Shown here piece by piece: positions 5,240 through 5,577 of a DNA stretch of 5,577 nucleotides. The notes under the pieces are model-generated. The model was not told the origin of the DNA and searched no databases. It saw only the letters and a program-made list of their open reading frames with translations. Every line of letters begins with the position of its first letter. Position 1 is the first letter of the stretch. A program made the position numbers and the translations under genes. Origin of the DNA: Rhodococcus_D sp039923155. Its GTDB lineage: Bacteria > Actinomycetota > Actinomycetes > Mycobacteriales > Mycobacteriaceae. The stretch lies in the NCBI GenBank assembly GCA_039923155.1, contig JBDTDI010000186.1:1-5577 (forward strand), read 5' to 3'.

Positions 5240-5577
5240 ATGACCGCCACCCTGCCCGGCACCACTGCCGCCGCCGCACCCGCCTCGGCGGGCAGGTCCC
5301 GTGGTGCAGCCCAAGCGCGGCACGCGTCGGCGCGGCGCGGTCGAATCCTCCGCCTGGCCGCCGCGATCGTCGTCTCGGCGGTGCTGCTGTTCCCGCTGTA
5401 CTGGATGGTTGTCGTGGCGCTGTCCTCACGTACCGAGCTGCTGGGCGGCTCGCTGCGGCTGATCCCGCGCTCACTGACCCTGGACAACTTCCACCGCGTG
5501 TTCGGGTCGGTCCCGGTGACGACCTGGCTCGGCAACTCGGTCGCCATCGCGCTGGTGACCTCCGTGATCACGGTGCT
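5240..5577 (+). CDS. Carbohydrate ABC transporter permease, MalG/UgpE-like (cut by window edge)
   Basis: The frame opens at an ATG 10 bp after the previous stop and stays open for 112 codons to the right edge, so only the N-terminal third is seen. It would be the second half of the importer channel. The Ala-rich, basic N-terminus (RHASARRGR, 27-35) is followed by a first membrane span (about 38-61) with FPLYWMVVVALSS (51-63), a hallmark of MalG-type permeases. Then comes a periplasmic-side segment with the typical pattern IPRSLTLDNFHRVF (75-88), and a second span begins near WLGNSVAIAL (96-105). The EAA loop lies outside the window. Its place directly after a MalF-like gene supports the assignment. 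A co-encoded ATPase is not visible here. Confidence 0.9.
   Translation, partial: MTATLPGTTAAAAPASAGRSRGAAQARHASARRGRILRLAAAIVVSAVLLFPLYWMVVVALSSRTELLGGSLRLIPRSLTLDNFHRVFGSVPVTTWLGNSVAIALVTSVITV

Overview
The window is GC-rich throughout, with strong G/C preference at third codon positions, one GTG start opening a 4-bp gene overlap, and a probable leaderless GTG start. Together with the protein sequences this points to a high-GC actinobacterium (a Nocardioides-like or related genus is my guess, not proven). It reads as ordinary chromosome: I see no transposase, phage gene, tRNA, rRNA or CRISPR array.

Layout. (1) Positions 1-284, minus strand: the first 94 codons of a probable polyhydroxyalkanoate synthase (PhaC), running off the left edge. 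(2) Positions 285-458: a divergent intergenic region with an 11-bp palindrome. (3) Positions 459-2093, plus strand: a full-length AidB-type acyl-CoA dehydrogenase. (4) Positions 2091-2113: a near-perfect hairpin whose two outer arms contain the stop codons of two convergent genes, probably a bidirectional terminator. (5) Positions 2847-2111, minus strand: a two-gene operon of a short TetR-family regulator and a 117-residue actinobacterial conserved protein with a possible PH-like fold, joined by an ATGA overlap. (6) Positions 2848-2983: a divergent control region with a TetR promoter, a palindrome inside its spacer, and other small repeats. (7) Positions 2984-5577, plus strand: a carbohydrate-type ABC importer operon (Tat-type lipoprotein binding protein, MalF-like permease, MalG-like permease cut by the right edge). 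No ATPase is visible.

How the parts work together. The binding protein captures a sugar-like solute outside the membrane and passes it to the two-permease channel. The ATPase is either downstream or a shared MsiK-type protein elsewhere. The TetR protein most likely represses its own operon through the palindrome in its promoter; whether it also acts on the divergent importer is open. AidB next to PhaC suggests acyl-CoA or storage-lipid metabolism, although the best-studied AidB is linked to alkylation stress. The least explained part is the TetR/PH-like pair and its compact control region.
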